Origin: Hyphomicrobiales bacterium
Lineage (GTDB): Bacteria > Pseudomonadota > Alphaproteobacteria > Rhizobiales > Rhizobiaceae
Length of the DNA: 64,000 nt
Assembly: GCA_900472925.1 (NCBI GenBank)
Contig: UCJU01000002.1
Location: forward strand, 62,001 to 126,000
Reading direction: 5' to 3'
Positions 44,109 through 53,028 of this stretch are shown one piece after another. Made by a program: the position numbers and the translations under genes. The notes beneath the pieces were generated by a model, which did not search any database, had not been told where the DNA came from, and saw only the letters and a program-made list of their open reading frames with translations. How positions within the stretch are numbered: the stretch's first letter is position 1; the number at the start of each line of letters is the position of its first letter.

Positions 44109-45034
44109 TGGAAAACACAGCACTGGGCCTATGGGGCGTTCCACTGGCCATTCTGGCCGGAGCAATCCGGGTATCGACCCCTTTTATCTTCGTGAGCCTT
44201 GGTGAAACCCTCACCGAGCGTTCTGGGCGCATCAATCTCGGCTTGGAAGGCACGCTCGTCTTTGGCGCAATGTCCGCCTATGCCGTCGCCGTGATGACCC
44301 AATTGCCGTGGCTTGGCGTTCTCGCAGCCATGGCGGCCGGTTCCGTGTTCGGCCTTGTGCACGGGTTCATTTGTCGGTTTCCCAAGGTAAACGATATCGC
44401 AATCGGAATTGCCATGATGCAGTTCGGGCTGGGTTTGGCGTTCTTTCTCGGCAAGTCCTTCATCCAGCCAATTGCTCCGACGCTGCCCGCCATCTCGCTT
44501 GGCGGCTGGTCTTCCATTCCGCAGGTTCAATCCGCGCTCAACATCAATGTGCTGTTCATCCTCGGTATCGGACTGACATTTCTGATCGCATGGATGTTGA
44601 AGAGCACGCGATGGGGGCTTATCCTGCGCGTGGTGGGCGATAGCTCCGATGCTGCGCGGGCAATGGGCATCAATCCCGATTACGTCCGGCTTTTGGCAAC
44701 AGCCGTAGGCGGCGCTTTTGCCGCCGTGGGCGGGGCGTATCTCTCGCTCTATTATCCAGGGTCCTGGAACGAGCGTATCTCCTCCGGCCAGGGATTGATG
44801 GCGGTGGCGCTCGTCATCTTTGCCAGATGGAACCCGAAAGGATGCCTTCTCGCTTCACTGCTCTTCGGTGGCGCTGGCGCCCTCGGCCCAGCCCTGCAAT
44901 CGGTCGGTGTTACGGAAGGCTATTACCTTTTCTACGCGGCACCCTACGTGCTCACCCTCATCATTCTCATCATAACATCATCGCCAGAGCGTCGTCTTTC
45001 AGGCGCACCGGAAGAACTTTCACTGAATAAGTGA
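44108..45034 (+). CDS. ABC transporter permease, BMP-type (NupQ/YufQ-like)
   Basis: 308 residues from ATG 44108. The start motif STPFIFVSLGETLTERSGRI, followed by NLGLEGTLVFGAMSAYAVAV, is diagnostic for the second BPD_transp_2 subunit, and AMGINPDYVRLLATAVGGAF is the coupling segment. Works with 42966-44108 and the ATPase at 47845. Confidence 0.94.
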   Translation: MENTALGLWGVPLAILAGAIRVSTPFIFVSLGETLTERSGRINLGLEGTLVFGAMSAYAVAVMTQLPWLGVLAAMAAGSVFGLVHGFICRFPKVNDIAIGIAMMQFGLGLAFFLGKSFIQPIAPTLPAISLGGWSSIPQVQSALNINVLFILGIGLTFLIAWMLKSTRWGLILRVVGDSSDAARAMGINPDYVRLLATAVGGAFAAVGGAYLSLYYPGSWNERISSGQGLMAVALVIFARWNPKGCLLASLLFGGAGALGPALQSVGVTEGYYLFYAAPYVLTLIILIITSSPERRLSGAPEELSLNK

Positions 45035-45056
45035 CAGGCAGGAAAGGAATACAATC

Positions 45057-46073
45057 ATGAACGGATTGGGCGGACTGAATGTTTCGGAAAACGGGGTCGG
45101 TATCGGCCTCGTGCAGCTGCAATTGCCCGTCACCGTGACCAAGCAAGACCTTGCGCGTCAGACCGCGCGGATCGTCGAGATGGTCGGCAAGGCAAGACGT
45201 AACCAGCCCGGCATGGATATCGTGGTATTTCCTGAATACGCTCTCCATGGACTTTCGATGGATATCAATCCCGAGATCATGTGCCGACTGGACGGGCCGG
45301 AAGTAGTGGCTTTCAAGCAAGCCTGCCGGGACAACCGCATCTGGGGCTGCTTTTCCATCATGGAATATAATCCCGATGGAATGCCCTACAATTCCGGTAT
45401 CATCATCGATGATGATGGCGAACTGAAGCTTTATTATCGCAAGATGCATCCTTGGGTGCCGGTCGAGCCTTGGGAACCCGGTAATCTGGGCATACCGGTG
45501 ATCACCGGACCAAAAGGGGCCAAGATTGCCCTCATCATTTGCCATGATGGCATGTTCCCGGAAATGGCGCGCGAATGTGCTTACAAGGGCGCGGAAATCA
45601 TGATCCGCACCGCGGGCTACACCGCGCCGATCCGCGAGCCCTGGCGCTTCACAAACCAGTCCAACGCTTTCTGTAACCTGATGGTCACGGCCAATGTCTG
45701 TATGTCTGGTTCAGATGGGACGTTCGACAGCATGGGCGAAGGCATGATCTGCAACTTCGATGGCTCCATCATTGCCCATGGATCCAGCGGTCGCGCAGAC
45801 GAAATCATCACCGCCGAGGTACGGCCCGATCTTGTACGCGAAGCGCGGCTTGGATGGGGCGTTGAAAACAACATCTACCAGTTCGGCCATCGCGGCTATG
45901 TCGCCGTGGATGGTGGCGCGCAGGATGCGCCCTATACCTACATGCACGACCTCATGGCAGGCAAATATCGGCTGCCGTGGGAAAACGACGTCCGGGTCAT
46001 CGATGGTACCGGCTGTGGCTTCGAAAAGCCGAACCGTGTTTTCGAAAACCCAACAAAATCCGCAGCGGAATAG
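45057..46073 (+). CDS. amiF: Formamidase (nitrilase superfamily)
   Basis: 338 residues. Nitrilase triad Glu60 (FPEYALHG), Lys129 (YYRKMHPWVPVEPWEPG) and Cys162 (LIICHDGMFPE); Helicobacter AmiF uses Glu60/Lys133/Cys166 and has a similar length. Formamidase converts formamide to formate and ammonia. It is not a step of the known cyanurate route, so here it may remove a formyl or carbamoyl group from a related compound (inference). Lies between the permeases and biuret hydrolase with 9- and 22-base gaps. Confidence 0.88.
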   Translation: MNGLGGLNVSENGVGIGLVQLQLPVTVTKQDLARQTARIVEMVGKARRNQPGMDIVVFPEYALHGLSMDINPEIMCRLDGPEVVAFKQACRDNRIWGCFSIMEYNPDGMPYNSGIIIDDDGELKLYYRKMHPWVPVEPWEPGNLGIPVITGPKGAKIALIICHDGMFPEMARECAYKGAEIMIRTAGYTAPIREPWRFTNQSNAFCNLMVTANVCMSGSDGTFDSMGEGMICNFDGSIIAHGSSGRADEIITAEVRPDLVREARLGWGVENNIYQFGHRGYVAVDGGAQDAPYTYMHDLMAGKYRLPWENDVRVIDGTGCGFEKPNRVFENPTKSAAE

Positions 46074-46082
46074 GAGCCCAAG

Positions 46083-46784
46083 ATGGATATGTCGAGCAAC
46101 GATTCCACCCATTATCTGGACGCAGATCCATATCCCTGGCCTTACAATGGCAAGTTCAGGCCAGATAATACCGCGCTGATCATCATCGACATGCAGACGG
46201 ATTTCTGTGGTCCCGGTGGTTATGTGGATCACATGGGCTACGACCTCTCCCTCGTCAGGGCACCCATCGAACCGATAAAAGCTGTGCTGTGTGCAATGCG
46301 GGCCAAGGGCTATCATATCATCCACACCCGCGAGGGCCACAGGCCCGATCTTGCCGACCTTCCCGCCAACAAGCGATGGCGCTCCCAGCGGATCAATGCC
46401 GGAATTGGTGACGCTGGTCCCTGCGGACGAATTCTCGTGCGCGGCGAACCGGGCTGGGAGATCATCGACGAATTGAGGCCGCTCGAGGGCGAAGCCATTA
46501 TAGACAAACCCGGCAAAGGTTCTTTCTGCGCAACCGACCTTGAGCTTATCCTCAATCAGCGTCGCATCGAAAACATCATCCTCACCGGCATCACCACCGA
46601 TGTCTGCGTCCATACCACCATGCGTGAGGCAAATGACCGCGGCTTCGAGTGCCTGCTGCTGGAAGATTGCTGTGGCGCGACCGACTACGGCAACCATCTG
46701 GCTGCGATCAAGATGATCAAGATGCAGGGCGGCGTGTTCGGCGCCGTTTCAAATTCCAAGATGCTCATCGAGGCGTTGCCCTGA
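46083..46784 (+). CDS. biuH: Biuret hydrolase (cysteine hydrolase, isochorismatase-like fold)
   Basis: 233 residues. Catalytic Asp36 (IIIDMQTDF), Lys142 ([10 protein letters not shown]) and Cys175 ([12 protein letters not shown]) stand at the numbers I recall for the Rhizobium leguminosarum 3841 enzyme, and long stretches such as YPWPYNG and [20 protein letters not shown] are characteristic. The enzyme splits biuret to allophanate and ammonia in the cytoplasm. Directly followed (1-base overlap) by cyanuric acid hydrolase, the previous step. Confidence 0.95.
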   Translation: MDMSSNDSTHYLDADPYPWPYNGKFRPDNTALIIIDMQTDFCGPGGYVDHMGYDLSLVRAPIEPIKAVLCAMRAKGYHIIHTREGHRPDLADLPANKRWRSQRINAGIGDAGPCGRILVRGEPGWEIIDELRPLEGEAIIDKPGKGSFCATDLELILNQRRIENIILTGITTDVCVHTTMREANDRGFECLLLEDCCGATDYGNHLAAIKMIKMQGGVFGAVSNSKMLIEALP

Positions 46785-47848
46785 TGAGTTCCTTTCGCGC
46801 AAACGTCTACCGCATATCAGCCGCGTCACCGGACGATGTTTCCGGTGTTCAAACGCTTATCGATAATGGCCTCGACCCGAAAACCATCGTTGCTGTGTTT
46901 GGCAAGACGGAAGGCAACGGCTGCGTCAACGATTTTACCCGTGGTTTTGCCACTGCCACGTTTGAGCGACTGTTTGATGGACACGGCGTGAACGATGTCT
47001 CCATCGTCATGTCCGGCGGCACTGAGGGCGCCCTGTCGCCGCACTGGACGATCTTTACCAGAGAAGAGGTCGACGCGCCGCCGACAACCGCGCTTGCGGT
47101 CGGTGTTGCCCGCACGTCAGTCATGCCACCGCAGCACCTGGGGCGTAAGGAGCAAGTTGCGCTCGTTGCCGAGGGTGTCCGCTCTGCGATGCACAACGCC
47201 GGAATTGAAGACGCCAGTGAGGTCCATTTCGTCCAGATCAAATGCCCGCTTCTGACCTCGGGTCGGATCAGCGAAGCTGCGGCGCGCGGAAAGACGACAG
47301 TCGTGAGCGATACGCTCAAATCCATGGGATTTTCACGCGGGGCGTCTGCGCTCGGGATCGCGGTTGCGCTGGATGAAGTTCAACTGGACCAGCTCCGGGA
47401 TGAGGATATCTGCCGGAGTTTTGAGCTCTATTCCAGTCGCGCCTCGACGTCGGCCGGGGTGGAACTGACCGGCCACGAAATCGTGGTCATTGGCATGGGA
47501 AAAGGCTGGTCCGGGCCGCTTGCGGTGGATCACGCCGTAATGCGTGACTGCATCGACACATCGGGCATCAAACAGGCGATCGAACGTTTGCCTGAGGGAG
47601 AGATGATTGCTGTTCTGGCCAAGGCGGAGGCAAGCATTTCAGGAACCGTCCGCGGTGCCCGTCACACCATGCTGGACGATTCCGACATATCCTCCACGCG
47701 CCATGCCCGTGGCTTCGTCGGCGGCGTGCTTGCCGGGTTTTTTCAAGACACGATGCTCTATGTCTCAGGGGGCGCGGAGCATCAGGGGCCTGCCGGGGGC
47801 GGTCCTGTGGCGATCATCGTCAAACACAAGAAGGATTTGCCCGCATGA
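46784..47848 (+). CDS. trzD: Cyanuric acid amidohydrolase (AtzD/TrzD family)
   Basis: 354 residues. The fold is three repeats, each giving one Lys-Ser pair: Lys41 (GKTEGNG) with Ser77 (VMSGGTEG), Lys153 (QIKCPLLTSGR) with the Ser at 217/218 (SSRASTS), and Lys280 (LAKAEASISG) with Ser328 (VSGGAEHQGPAGGGP). These motifs separate the AtzD/barbiturase family from all others. It opens cyanuric acid to 1-carboxybiuret, which loses CO2 to biuret. Barbiturase is the alternative, but the biuH and atzF neighbours argue for cyanuric acid. Stop overlaps the ATPase start (ATGA). Confidence 0.94.
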   Translation: MSSFRANVYRISAASPDDVSGVQTLIDNGLDPKTIVAVFGKTEGNGCVNDFTRGFATATFERLFDGHGVNDVSIVMSGGTEGALSPHWTIFTREEVDAPPTTALAVGVARTSVMPPQHLGRKEQVALVAEGVRSAMHNAGIEDASEVHFVQIKCPLLTSGRISEAAARGKTTVVSDTLKSMGFSRGASALGIAVALDEVQLDQLRDEDICRSFELYSSRASTSAGVELTGHEIVVIGMGKGWSGPLAVDHAVMRDCIDTSGIKQAIERLPEGEMIAVLAKAEASISGTVRGARHTMLDDSDISSTRHARGFVGGVLAGFFQDTMLYVSGGAEHQGPAGGGPVAIIVKHKKDLPA

Positions 47849-49362
47849 GTGCGCTTTCGCTTGAAACGGTTGGCATGACGATGCGATTTGGCTCCTTCAC
47901 CGCGCTTGATGACGTATCCATCCGCGTCAAGGCGGGATCGTTTCATGCTCTTTTGGGCGAAAACGGCGCGGGCAAATCCACGCTGGTGAAATGCATCATG
48001 GGCTTTTACCATCCCACAGACGGGCAGTTGATGGTGGAAGATCGCGAAGTGACGGTGAATTCACCACGCGATGCCGCAAGCCTTGGACTGGGCATGGTCT
48101 ACCAGCACTTTACGTTGGTACCGTCGATGACGGGTGCCGAAAATCTTGTCATCAGCCGCAACGATGTTGCCGGCGTCATAAACTGGAAGCAGGAACGGGC
48201 GGCTCTGGCTGATTTCATGCGGACCATGCCTTTTCCTATTCCGCTCGACAGGCAGGTCCGTGAACTGTCTGCAGGCGAAAAACAGAAACTCGAAATCATC
48301 CGCCAACTTTATCTGGGACGGCGCCTCCTCATACTGGACGAACCGACATCGGTGCTCACACCCGCAGAAGCGGATGACATGCTGGGCATCGTGCGAGACA
48401 TGACCGCGCGCGGCGAACTCTCTGTCATCATGATCTCCCACAAGTTTCACGAGGTCATGAAATTCGCAGATTCCGTCTCTGTTTTGCGCCGGGGCCGATT
48501 GGTGGGTAGCGGTAGCACCACCGAACTGACACCCCGGGATATGGCAGCGATGATGATCGGCGACATTACGCTACCGACCCTCGACAGTCGCATTGCGGTG
48601 AAGCCGGAAGCTCCTGCTCTTTTGACACTCGAAAACGTCAGGGCGCGCGACGGCAGCGGCCTTAAAACAATCGATGTCGATGGTCTTTTTGTGAAGGCGG
48701 GCGAAATCGTTGGCATAGCGGGCATTTCCGGTAATGGGCAAAAGGAATTGGCCGAGGTGCTGGCCGGGCAACGCCGGCTTGAGAAAGGCAATGTGCGAGT
48801 CAAAGGTGCGACCTACACTGCGACGCGCAGTGAAAGCCGCACCGGTAAGTTGGCATTCATTCCTGAAGAACCGTTGCAAAACGCATGCGTTGCCAAAATG
48901 ACGGTGGCGGAAAATCTGGGTCTGCGCCGTTTCGATATCAATGAGAAAGGTCGCAAGCGCTTCTGGCTCAGCAAAAGCCGGATCAAGCAATATGCCGGCG
49001 ATCTGGTTTCGGCCTTCAAGGTGAAGACCGCATCGCTCGAAACGCCAATCGGCGCCCTCTCTGGCGGGAACGTTCAGCGCGCTGTGCTCGCGCGTGAACT
49101 GAGCGGCGATGTAGACGTCCTCATTGTATCCAATCCTTGTTTCGGCCTCGATTTCTCGGCGGTTGCAGAAATTCGCGCCAGGATCATGAAGGCGCGCAAC
49201 AGCGGGACGGCAGTCCTTTTGTTCTCGGAAGATCTGGACGAGCTTATGGCGCTATCCGACCGCATTTTCGTGATGTCGGAGGGGCGTCTCGTCTACGAGA
49301 CACAGGCGCGGGATGCCGATCTGTCCGTTATCGGCGCGCATATGGCGGGGCATGCAGCATGA
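47845..49362 (+). CDS. ABC transporter ATP-binding protein, BMP-type double cassette
   Basis: 505 residues with two fused cassettes. The first has Walker [10 protein letters not shown] (38-46), [20 protein letters not shown] and Walker [14 protein letters not shown]. The second (from about 250) has the degenerate P-loop [13 protein letters not shown] usual for this family and [17 protein letters not shown]. Motor of the 42966-45034 permeases, yet separated from them by three hydrolase genes, tying transport and catabolism in one operon. Confidence 0.94.
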   Translation: MSALSLETVGMTMRFGSFTALDDVSIRVKAGSFHALLGENGAGKSTLVKCIMGFYHPTDGQLMVEDREVTVNSPRDAASLGLGMVYQHFTLVPSMTGAENLVISRNDVAGVINWKQERAALADFMRTMPFPIPLDRQVRELSAGEKQKLEIIRQLYLGRRLLILDEPTSVLTPAEADDMLGIVRDMTARGELSVIMISHKFHEVMKFADSVSVLRRGRLVGSGSTTELTPRDMAAMMIGDITLPTLDSRIAVKPEAPALLTLENVRARDGSGLKTIDVDGLFVKAGEIVGIAGISGNGQKELAEVLAGQRRLEKGNVRVKGATYTATRSESRTGKLAFIPEEPLQNACVAKMTVAENLGLRRFDINEKGRKRFWLSKSRIKQYAGDLVSAFKVKTASLETPIGALSGGNVQRAVLARELSGDVDVLIVSNPCFGLDFSAVAEIRARIMKARNSGTAVLLFSEDLDELMALSDRIFVMSEGRLVYETQARDADLSVIGAHMAGHAA

Positions 49363-50027
49363 GAATGATCACGGCTCTTCCCAACGATTTCGTTTATGAC
49401 CCCACCAAGACGGCTCTCGTTATAATCGACATGCAGCGCGACTTTATCGAACCGGGCGGCTTCGGCGAAACCTTGGGCAACGATGTCAGCCTCGTGTCTT
49501 CCATCGTGCCGGACGTCAAGCGACTGCTGGAAGCCTGCCGAAAGGCAGGTCTTGCAATTATTCACACGATGGAATGTCACAAGCCCGACCTGTCCGATCT
49601 GCCGAAAGCCAAGCGGAGCCGCGGCAACCCTACTTTACGAATCGGAGATGAAGGTCCCATGGGACGCATTCTGATTACGGGAGAGCCGGGAACGGCGATC
49701 ATTCCTGGTCTTTCTCCCGCGCCCGGAGAAACATTGATCGAAAAGCCGGGCAAAGGCGCTTTCTACGCGACGACGCTGGGAGAGACACTCGCTGCAAAAG
49801 GCATCGAGCGCCTCATTTTCGCAGGGGTTACGACCGAGGTCTGCGTGCAGACCACCATGCGCGAAGCCAATGACCGAGGCTACGAATGCCTTCTGGTCGA
49901 GGAAGCCACCGCATCATATTTTCCCGAGTTCAAGCAATCGACCCTTGCGATGATACCTGCACAAGGCGGCATCGTTGGTTGGACCGCTCATTTGGAAGAC
50001 GTCATCAAGGTAATTCAAAATGGTTGA
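49359..50027 (+). CDS. Second cysteine hydrolase, BiuH paralogue
   Basis: 222 residues from ATG 49359, overlapping the ATPase stop by 4 bases. Same triad as BiuH at Asp24 (VIIDMQRDF), Lys129 ([10 protein letters not shown]) and Cys162 ([12 protein letters not shown]), and [13 protein letters not shown] parallels [13 protein letters not shown]. It is shorter at the N-terminus and lacks the YPWPYNG segment, so the substrate differs or overlaps: a ureido or amide compound (ureidoacrylate-, carbamate- or nicotinamide-like) is likely. Overlaps the cupin gene by 8 bases. Confidence 0.88.
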   Translation: MRMITALPNDFVYDPTKTALVIIDMQRDFIEPGGFGETLGNDVSLVSSIVPDVKRLLEACRKAGLAIIHTMECHKPDLSDLPKAKRSRGNPTLRIGDEGPMGRILITGEPGTAIIPGLSPAPGETLIEKPGKGAFYATTLGETLAAKGIERLIFAGVTTEVCVQTTMREANDRGYECLLVEEATASYFPEFKQSTLAMIPAQGGIVGWTAHLEDVIKVIQNG

Positions 50028-50364
50028 AAGCATACGAAGCGACCTGACCTCAGGTGGCTGGAAATCATTGGCGTTCGAAGCCTTCCGACCGGGTGTAACG
50101 ATCCACTGGATCAGACGGTTTGCCGATGACCAACCGGGTGTGGCATTTCTGAAATATGAAGCAGGCGCCTCGGTTCCCCGCCACCAGCACCCGGGCCTTG
50201 AAACGATACTGGTGCTGGAAGGCAGCCAGTCCGATGAAGGTGGCCGCTATGAAACCGGAACCTATCTCGTCAATGCACCGGGCAGTGAGCACTCCGTTTG
50301 GAGCGACGATGGCTGCGTGGTTCTCATTCAATGGGACCGACCGGTAGAAATTCTGGAAGATTGA
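50020..50364 (+). CDS. Cupin-domain protein (ChrR-like cupin)
   Basis: 114 residues, a single cupin barrel. The metal ligands His55, His57, Glu61 ([16 protein letters not shown]) and His91 (PGSEHSVWS) are complete. Single-domain cupins of this type are met beside allophanate hydrolase genes; the role is unproven and could be sensing, metal storage or an isomerase/hydrolase step. Ends 2 bases before atzF. Confidence 0.85.
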   Translation: MVESIRSDLTSGGWKSLAFEAFRPGVTIHWIRRFADDQPGVAFLKYEAGASVPRHQHPGLETILVLEGSQSDEGGRYETGTYLVNAPGSEHSVWSDDGCVVLIQWDRPVEILED

Positions 50365-50366
50365 TT

Positions 50367-52175
50367 ATGGCATTTACTCCGGCATTCGACATTCAATCAC
50401 TTCACGCTGCGTATTTATCCGGCTTCACCCCTGTTCAGATGATAGAGGAAGTCTTCGCGCGCATCGAGGCGATCGATGATCCCGGCATTTTCATCCAGCT
50501 CGCGGAGCGGGATACTTTGCTTGCGGAAGCCTCGGCACTTGGAGATTTTGATCCGGTCCGCTTGCCTCTTTTCGGTATTCCTTTTGCCGTGAAAGACAAC
50601 ATCGATGTTGCAGGACTGCCGACAACGGCGGCTTGTCCCGATTACGCTTATTTGCCTGCCGATGACGCAACGGTCGTTCGGCTGTTGAAACAAGCAGGCG
50701 CGCTGGTGATCGGCAAAAGCAATCTCGACCAGTTCGCAACCGGGCTTGTTGGGGTGAGAACGCCCTACCCCGTGCCGCGCAACGCGCTTCATAAGGATCT
50801 TGTGCCTGGTGGCTCAAGTTCCGGCTCTGCTGTTGCCGTGGCGCAGGGGATTGTCACCTTCGCGCTCGGAACCGATACGGCAGGCTCCGGCAGAATTCCG
50901 GCAGGACTGAACAATATCGTAGGACTGAAACCATCGGTCGGGGCCATCTCCACCACCGGCGTCATTCCGGCATGCCGGACTCTCGACTGTGTCTCGATCT
51001 TTGCTTTTTCTGCCTCGGACGCGCTGAAAGTTTTCAGCATTGCAGCGAAACCAGATCCTACGGATGCATATTCCCGCAATCTTCCGCATGACGTTGCTAT
51101 GACAGCACCACCGGTGCTGAAAATAGGCGTTCCAGCTTTGGCCGATAGAGAGTTTTTCGGCGACGCCCAGATGCAGGAAAGTTATGAGCTTGCCCTTCAA
51201 CACCTCGCTTCCCAGGGACATGAGATTACCGAACTGCCGTTTGGCGGTTTCTTTGAAGTAGCGCGGCTTTTGTACGAGGGTGCATGGGTGGCCGAACGAT
51301 ATCAGGCCGTGAAAGAGTTTTACGATTTCTCGGCTGAGAGTTTTCATCCCGTCACCCGCAGTATCTATGGCGCAGCGAAAGAGCTTTCTGCTGCCGATGC
51401 CTTTTCCGGCTTTTACCGACTTCAGGCACTCAAGAAACAATTGGCACCGTTAATCGCATCCGTCGATCTGCTTTGCGTCCCGACAGCACCTACCCACTAT
51501 TCGCTTTCGGATCTCAAGGCTGAGCCCATTCTGGCCAACTCACGACTGGGCACTTACACAAACTTCGTAAATCTGCTGGACTTATGCGGAATGGCAGTGC
51601 CCACGGGCAAACGATCCGATGGACTTCCCGCAAGCGTGACGTTTCTTGCACCCTTCGGCGCCGATGGTCTTGTCGCGGCCGTGTCCGACCGTTTGCACCG
51701 AACGACCAGCCAAACCACAGGCGCGACCGGCTGGCCGCTTCCACCCTCTGTCGAACAGTCGTCGTCCCTCAACGAAACGATGATACCGATTGTCGTTGTT
51801 GGAGCACATCTTTCCGGAATGCCGCTCAATCGTCAGCTCACAGACCTAAATGCTCAGTTTTTACGCGCTGGCAAGACTGCGCCAGCCTATGCCCTTTATG
51901 CTCTGGCAAACCAAGTGCCAGCAAAACCTGGTCTGGTCGATGTGGGACATGGGGCGTCCATCGACATCGAAATCTGGCAGCTATTCTCCTCAGCATTTGG
52001 GCAGTTCGTAAACGCTGTTCCGGCACCGATGTGTATTGGATCTATCAAGCTGGAAGACGGCACCTCTGCGAAAGGCTTTCTGGTAGAGCCTCACGCAATA
52101 GATGGCGCGAAAGACATCACTGAATACGGTGGCTGGCGATCATGGTTGTCCGCGAGGGAAGATAAAACCGCTTAA
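50367..52175 (+). CDS. atzF: Allophanate hydrolase (amidase signature family)
   Basis: 602 residues from ATG 50367. Ser-cisSer-Lys triad: Lys76 (IPFAVKDNIDVAG), Ser150 (PGGSSSGSAVAV) and Ser174 (TDTAGSGRIPAG). The spacings 74 and 24 equal those I recall for AtzF of Pseudomonas ADP (91/165/189). A C-terminal domain (from about 470; IPIVVVGAHLSGMPLNRQLT) is also AtzF-like. Converts allophanate to ammonia and CO2, the final step of biuret and cyanurate mineralisation. Last gene of the operon; converges on the minus-strand module 2. Confidence 0.94.
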   Translation: MAFTPAFDIQSLHAAYLSGFTPVQMIEEVFARIEAIDDPGIFIQLAERDTLLAEASALGDFDPVRLPLFGIPFAVKDNIDVAGLPTTAACPDYAYLPADDATVVRLLKQAGALVIGKSNLDQFATGLVGVRTPYPVPRNALHKDLVPGGSSSGSAVAVAQGIVTFALGTDTAGSGRIPAGLNNIVGLKPSVGAISTTGVIPACRTLDCVSIFAFSASDALKVFSIAAKPDPTDAYSRNLPHDVAMTAPPVLKIGVPALADREFFGDAQMQESYELALQHLASQGHEITELPFGGFFEVARLLYEGAWVAERYQAVKEFYDFSAESFHPVTRSIYGAAKELSAADAFSGFYRLQALKKQLAPLIASVDLLCVPTAPTHYSLSDLKAEPILANSRLGTYTNFVNLLDLCGMAVPTGKRSDGLPASVTFLAPFGADGLVAAVSDRLHRTTSQTTGATGWPLPPSVEQSSSLNETMIPIVVVGAHLSGMPLNRQLTDLNAQFLRAGKTAPAYALYALANQVPAKPGLVDVGHGASIDIEIWQLFSSAFGQFVNAVPAPMCIGSIKLEDGTSAKGFLVEPHAIDGAKDITEYGGWRSWLSAREDKTA

Positions 52176-52218
52176 AAACCGTCCACAGGGAACACTCATC
52201 GGCGCTTTCAGAAGGCCT

Positions 52219-53028
52219 CTATTCGACATTCTTGGGAGGCGCGGTGCGCAGATGCTCAATCAGGTAGGCGTGTGTCGCTGGGTTGGCCACAATCAGCGTG
52301 CCGGTTTTCTCATAAACGTCCGGCCCACGTCCCCACCAGTCGGTGACGATACCACCCGCTTCCTGTACGAGCAGAATACCCGCTGCGGTATCGATGAAAC
52401 CAGTTTCCTCGTAATAGCCCGTAAGCCGACCGCAGGCGACATAGGCGCAAGAATTGGCCCCGCTGCCAACGATGCGCACGCCGCCGATGGGCGCACGGAT
52501 CGCGTCGAGGCGCTGATAAGCGCCCGGATGCAGTGACAGGTTCGGCGTAGGCAGGCCCGTACCAACGCACATAAGCGCGAGATCTGTTGAAGCGCTGACA
52601 TGCAGGCGTGTACCGTTTAGGTAGGCACCTTCACCCTTGATGGCTGTGAACAACTCATCGGATACCGGGTTATAGACCAACCCGCACATGGTCTCGTTGC
52701 CACGGCGCAGTGAAATGGTGATGGTGTAATGCTGGCCGTAGATGAAATTCGTGGTGCCATCAATCGGGTCCACCAGCCAATGATGTCCGTTTTCGACGCC
52801 TTCAACCGGTGCGAATTCTTCACCCGTCAGCCCCCAAGGGTACTTGTTGAGCAGGCGGTCGCGGATCAGCACCTCCGACTCCTTATCGGCGTCAGACACA
52901 AAATCGCCCGGTCCCTTGATGCCGATCTCGATATCGCGAAAACGCTTGAAATGTTCAAGCGTCAGGACACCGGCTTCACGCGCGGTGACGACCATGTCGC
53001 CAAGGATGCTGCTATAATTGACTGTCAT
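52219..53028 (-). CDS. Inositol-monophosphatase family phosphatase (module 2)
   Basis: 269 residues. Metal-binding residues in GEEFAP (Glu70, Glu71) and VDPIDGTTNF (Asp87-Thr92), and the second-site Asp in ETGFIDTAAGILLVQEAGG. Typical phosphoester hydrolase of small polar phosphates. It overlaps the upstream GDPD gene by 17 bases. It is the counterpart of the 24200 gene: same place in the operon, but only moderately similar. Confidence 0.9.
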   Translation of the reverse strand: MTVNYSSILGDMVVTAREAGVLTLEHFKRFRDIEIGIKGPGDFVSDADKESEVLIRDRLLNKYPWGLTGEEFAPVEGVENGHHWLVDPIDGTTNFIYGQHYTITISLRRGNETMCGLVYNPVSDELFTAIKGEGAYLNGTRLHVSASTDLALMCVGTGLPTPNLSLHPGAYQRLDAIRAPIGGVRIVGSGANSCAYVACGRLTGYYEETGFIDTAAGILLVQEAGGIVTDWWGRGPDVYEKTGTLIVANPATHAYLIEHLRTAPPKNVE

